Below are positions 13,582-14,765 of a DNA stretch of 14,765 nt, piece after piece. Source of the DNA: an uncultured Bacilli bacterium (GTDB lineage: Bacteria; Bacillota_I; Bacilli_A; RF39; UBA660); assembly GCA_947624855.1 (NCBI GenBank), contig CANQMC010000020.1, positions 1 to 14,765 on the forward strand, written 5' to 3'. The notes beneath the pieces were generated by a model. That model saw only the letters and a program-made list of their open reading frames with translations. It had not been told where the DNA came from and ran no database searches. Each line of letters starts with the position of its first letter. The stretch's first letter is position 1. The position numbers and the translations under genes were made by a program.

Positions 13582-14152
13582 TATAATAAACATTTTTATA
13601 TTTATATTTATCTTTTTTATTTAAAGCATATAAAAATACTTCAATTTTATTAAATCTTAAACTTTCAATTAAATGATCACTTGCAACATCATATAATACT
13701 CCCATAAAATCATAATTATATGTACTACTACTATTAAGTACATAATTAAGTACTCCTACTTTAAATGAAACATTATTAAACTTTTTAATAACACTTCCAA
13801 AAAAACTCATTACATATATTTTTTTATCTTGATATTTAGTAAGTAATTTACTAAATTTTTTAATATCTATTTTTATATCTTTAATATCTATTAATATAAT
13901 TTTATTAGTTTTTAACTTTAAAACATCTTCAAGTTTAATAACTCCTTTTTCTTTTAATTCTTTATATGTATAATTCCATATAAATTTATTATCTATTAAA
14001 GGATTATGATGCACTACAAATTCTTTATCTTTACTTGTATATATATCTAATTCAAAACCTACATATCTATCATCATTAATAGCTAATTTAAAAGCTTCTA
14101 AACTATTTTCTAAAACACCTTTATTTACTATTCCTCGATGCGCTATAAACAT
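13553..14152 (-). CDS. Glycerophosphodiester phosphodiesterase-like protein
   Basis: The 199-aa product has the GDPD TIM-barrel layout: HRG at 5-7, ENSLEAF at 15-21, FELDIYTSKDKEFVVHHNP at 33-51 and a LIDIK strand at 87-91. These enzymes hydrolyse glycerophosphodiesters to glycerol 3-phosphate and an alcohol. It has no signal peptide, so it is cytoplasmic. Two substitutions stand out: the usual HD motif reads HN (N50), and the metal-binding Glu of the IEIK motif is Asp (D89). It is also shorter than the usual 240 or so, so activity may be altered. GGTGA precedes the ATG. It is convergent with gerKB (29-bp overlap) and has a leader of about 240 nt from the promoter at 14400-14428, with an attenuator-like structure. 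Confidence 0.85.
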   Translation of the reverse strand: MFIAHRGIVNKGVLENSLEAFKLAINDDRYVGFELDIYTSKDKEFVVHHNPLIDNKFIWNYTYKELKEKGVIKLEDVLKLKTNKIILIDIKDIKIDIKKFSKLLTKYQDKKIYVMSFFGSVIKKFNNVSFKVGVLNYVLNSSSTYNYDFMGVLYDVASDHLIESLRFNKIEVFLYALNKKDKYKYKNVYYIIDSSFLKE

Positions 14153-14301
14153 AATAAAATCACCATTAAATTATATTAATAATAAATATATAATTTAACA
14201 AAAATAATGTCGAATTTAGTCGACCGATTTTTCTTTACATAATCTAACTTTTATTTTATGATTTATAATAAAAATTACAAAAAAGCAATTTCCTATAAGA
14301 C

Positions 14302-14393
14302 AAAAAAAGTCAATCCTTATCTTTGTTATGATTAACAAGATAGAGATTAACGTTAACCCTAAAAAGTAGACGTTATGATCCTAACGCACTACT
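14302..14393 (-). ncRNA. Structured leader RNA with alternative terminator (candidate attenuator or riboswitch)
   Basis: Read on the minus strand from the promoter at 14400-14428. The 5' end is a hairpin with stems AGTAG/CTACT and CGTTA/TAACG (14365-14393). Next, ATCTTGTTA pairs with TAACA-AGAT (14319-14341, one bulge). Overlapping this, GTTAATC (14330-14336) can instead pair with GATTGAC (14309-14315, one G-U) directly before seven T (14302-14308), an intrinsic terminator. The two pairings exclude each other, as in attenuators. A second GTTAATC copy lies at 14345-14351. I recognise no known riboswitch class; a free-standing small RNA is also possible. Confidence 0.45.
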
Positions 14394-14399
14394 AATTTG

Positions 14400-14428
14400 A
14401 TTATACTATATTTTACTTTAAATGTAAA
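14400..14428 (-). promoter_or_regulatory. Sigma-A promoter reading toward the phosphodiesterase-like gene
   Basis: On the minus strand TTTACA (14423-14428), 17-bp spacer, perfect TATAAT (14400-14405). The predicted start, near 14393, coincides with the first base of the 5' hairpin of the leader. Confidence 0.75.
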
Positions 14429-14442
14429 TATCAATAATAATT

Positions 14443-14557
14443 CTTGCCTCTATATATAAATTTGAAACATTAATAAAATAAATAATATAATTAGAAAAAT
14501 ATATAAGATAATATATAATAAACTATAAATGTTTAATAGATAAGCTATAGAGGCAAG
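14443..14557. repeat. 12-bp inverted repeat flanking 91 bp of AT-rich DNA
   Basis: CTTGCCTCTATA (14443-14454) and TATAGAGGCAAG (14546-14557) are perfect inverted copies. The 91 bp between are nearly all A/T and contain a + strand promoter-like pair, TTGAAA (14462-14467), 18 bp, TATAAT (14486-14491). It could be an invertible promoter segment, a tiny transposon remnant, or an RNA stem. No target-site duplication is obvious. Confidence 0.6.
14462..14491 (+). promoter_or_regulatory. Promoter-like sequence inside the inverted-repeat segment
   Basis: TTGAAA, 18-bp spacer, TATAAT on the + strand, reading away from the phosphodiesterase gene toward the right edge. The surrounding DNA is almost pure A/T, so a chance match is possible. 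Confidence 0.4.
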
Positions 14558-14600
14558 TACAAACATAATTTACATAAAACAAAAACAATGCTTTACATAT

Positions 14601-14765
14601 ACTTGACGTACATTCGTCGGCTCGGACTTTTACAAATGATTTTATCTTCCTGTCCGAGCCAGCTCAAGTTTTGCTTTTTCAAAATGAATTGTCTTTTTGC
14701 TTACCCCTTACTCTCTCTTGTAGTTTCCACTACAATCCATACTTCCTACTACGTCGGAATGTATG
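14601..14765. other. GC-richer multi-hairpin segment at the window edge
   Basis: Several perfect stems stand out from the AT-rich surroundings: ACTTGA (14601-14606) / TCAAGT (14664-14669) enclosing GGCTCGGAC (14619-14627) / GTCCGAGCC (14652-14660) and a small GACG/CGTC hairpin (14605-14618); TTGTAGT/ACTACAA (14718-14735), whose loop is GGAA, a GNRA tetraloop, on the minus strand; and CATAC-TTCC / GGAA-GTATG (14738-14765). The tetraloop favours a minus-strand RNA. Possibly the hairpin end and guide-RNA region of an IS200/IS605-type element; the rest lies outside the window. Confidence 0.5.
14708..14764 (-). CDS. Possible C-terminal end of an unknown protein (partial)
   Basis: A minus-strand frame is open from the window edge to TAA at 14708-14710 and reads 18 residues ending GSMDCSGNYKRE. 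Its codons are GC-richer than in the neighbours. Such short polar tails ending in KRE or KQE occur in some TnpB-like proteins of IS200/IS605 elements, and the hairpins that follow would suit the element end, but 18 residues cannot establish this. The opposite strand is also open across the same bases. Confidence 0.2.
   Translation of the reverse strand: MHSDVVGSMDCSGNYKRE

Larger units (their letters stand above)
14153..14600. other. Long noncoding stretch with regulatory structure
   Basis: No credible ORF occurs on either strand. It holds the leader and promoter of the phosphodiesterase-like gene and the 115-bp inverted-repeat segment, both listed separately. A small hairpin GTCGA (14209-14213) / TCGAC (14220-14224) is followed on the + strand by TTTTTCTTT and could stop read-through from gerKB. 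The rest is AT-rich without clear signals. Confidence 0.6.

Noticed and set aside
14295..14320. Hairpin ATAAGAC/GTC-CTTAT
   Set aside because: It needs a 4-nt bulge and uses the T-run of the better terminator pairing, so it is unlikely to form in that RNA.
14443..14557. Inverted repeat segment as a small transposable element (MITE)
   Set aside because: No target duplication flanks it and no second copy is in the window; this is left as an alternative, not a call.
14684..14765. Plus-strand ORF starting at ATG 14684 and open to the edge
   Set aside because: No ribosome binding site precedes it, it crosses two strong hairpins, and its length before the edge is too short to judge.
1..14765. CRISPR arrays, rRNA genes or complete insertion sequences
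   Set aside because: I looked for regularly spaced repeats, rRNA-like blocks and transposase motifs and saw none apart from the uncertain right edge.

Overview
This window looks like chromosomal DNA from a very AT-rich (roughly a quarter G+C), low-GC Gram-positive bacterium of the Bacillota. Evidence: A/T-ending codons throughout, strong Shine-Dalgarno sites (GGAGG, GGTGA), Firmicutes-type ribosomal genes, and a complete spore germination receptor operon, which implies a spore former or a recent descendant of one. A relative of Bacilli/Erysipelotrichia gut lineages is my guess; the sequence does not prove a genus. TGA is used as a stop (ATGA overlaps), so the standard bacterial code applies.

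Layout. 1-130: possible C-terminal end of a + strand membrane protein and a terminator. 131-830: rpsU-yqeY operon (-) with a strong promoter. 835-1029: small pilin-like membrane protein (-). 1055-4015: a peptide secretion/bacteriocin operon (-) made of a C39-peptidase ABC exporter, a truncated accessory protein and three tiny double-glycine peptides; the first peptide uses a TTG start and is easily missed. 4171-4623: divergent two-HTH XRE regulator, the likely local controller. 4620-6958: thioredoxin-like membrane protein, frr and an AI-2E/PerM-type permease (-). 7031-9033: rpsB-tsf operon (-) with promoter, structured leader RNA and terminator. 9085-9177: tRNA-Ser(GCU). 9258-9974: unrecognised protein. 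10056-13581: gerKA-gerKC-gerKB (+). 13553-14152: glycerophosphodiester phosphodiesterase-like protein (-), with a long structured leader. 14153-14765: noncoding, holding a promoter plus attenuator-like RNA, a 12-bp inverted repeat around 91 bp of AT-rich DNA, and a GC-richer multi-hairpin segment that may be the end of a mobile element.

How the genes work together. In the peptide locus the exporter would cut three 15-residue leaders after EGG and export the mature peptides, with the XRE protein sitting across a short intergenic region that contains a 7-bp inverted repeat. The translation genes (S21, S2, EF-Ts, RRF, tRNA-Ser) are in normal operon contexts, except that pyrH is missing from the usual rpsB-tsf-pyrH-frr order and a cysteine-less thioredoxin-fold protein precedes frr. 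The three ger genes overlap by ATGA and would form one inner-membrane germinant receptor.

Best candidates for something new: the three-peptide double-glycine locus with no recognisable immunity gene, the attenuator-like leader upstream of the phosphodiesterase gene, the possible invertible promoter at 14443-14557, and the structured element at the right edge.
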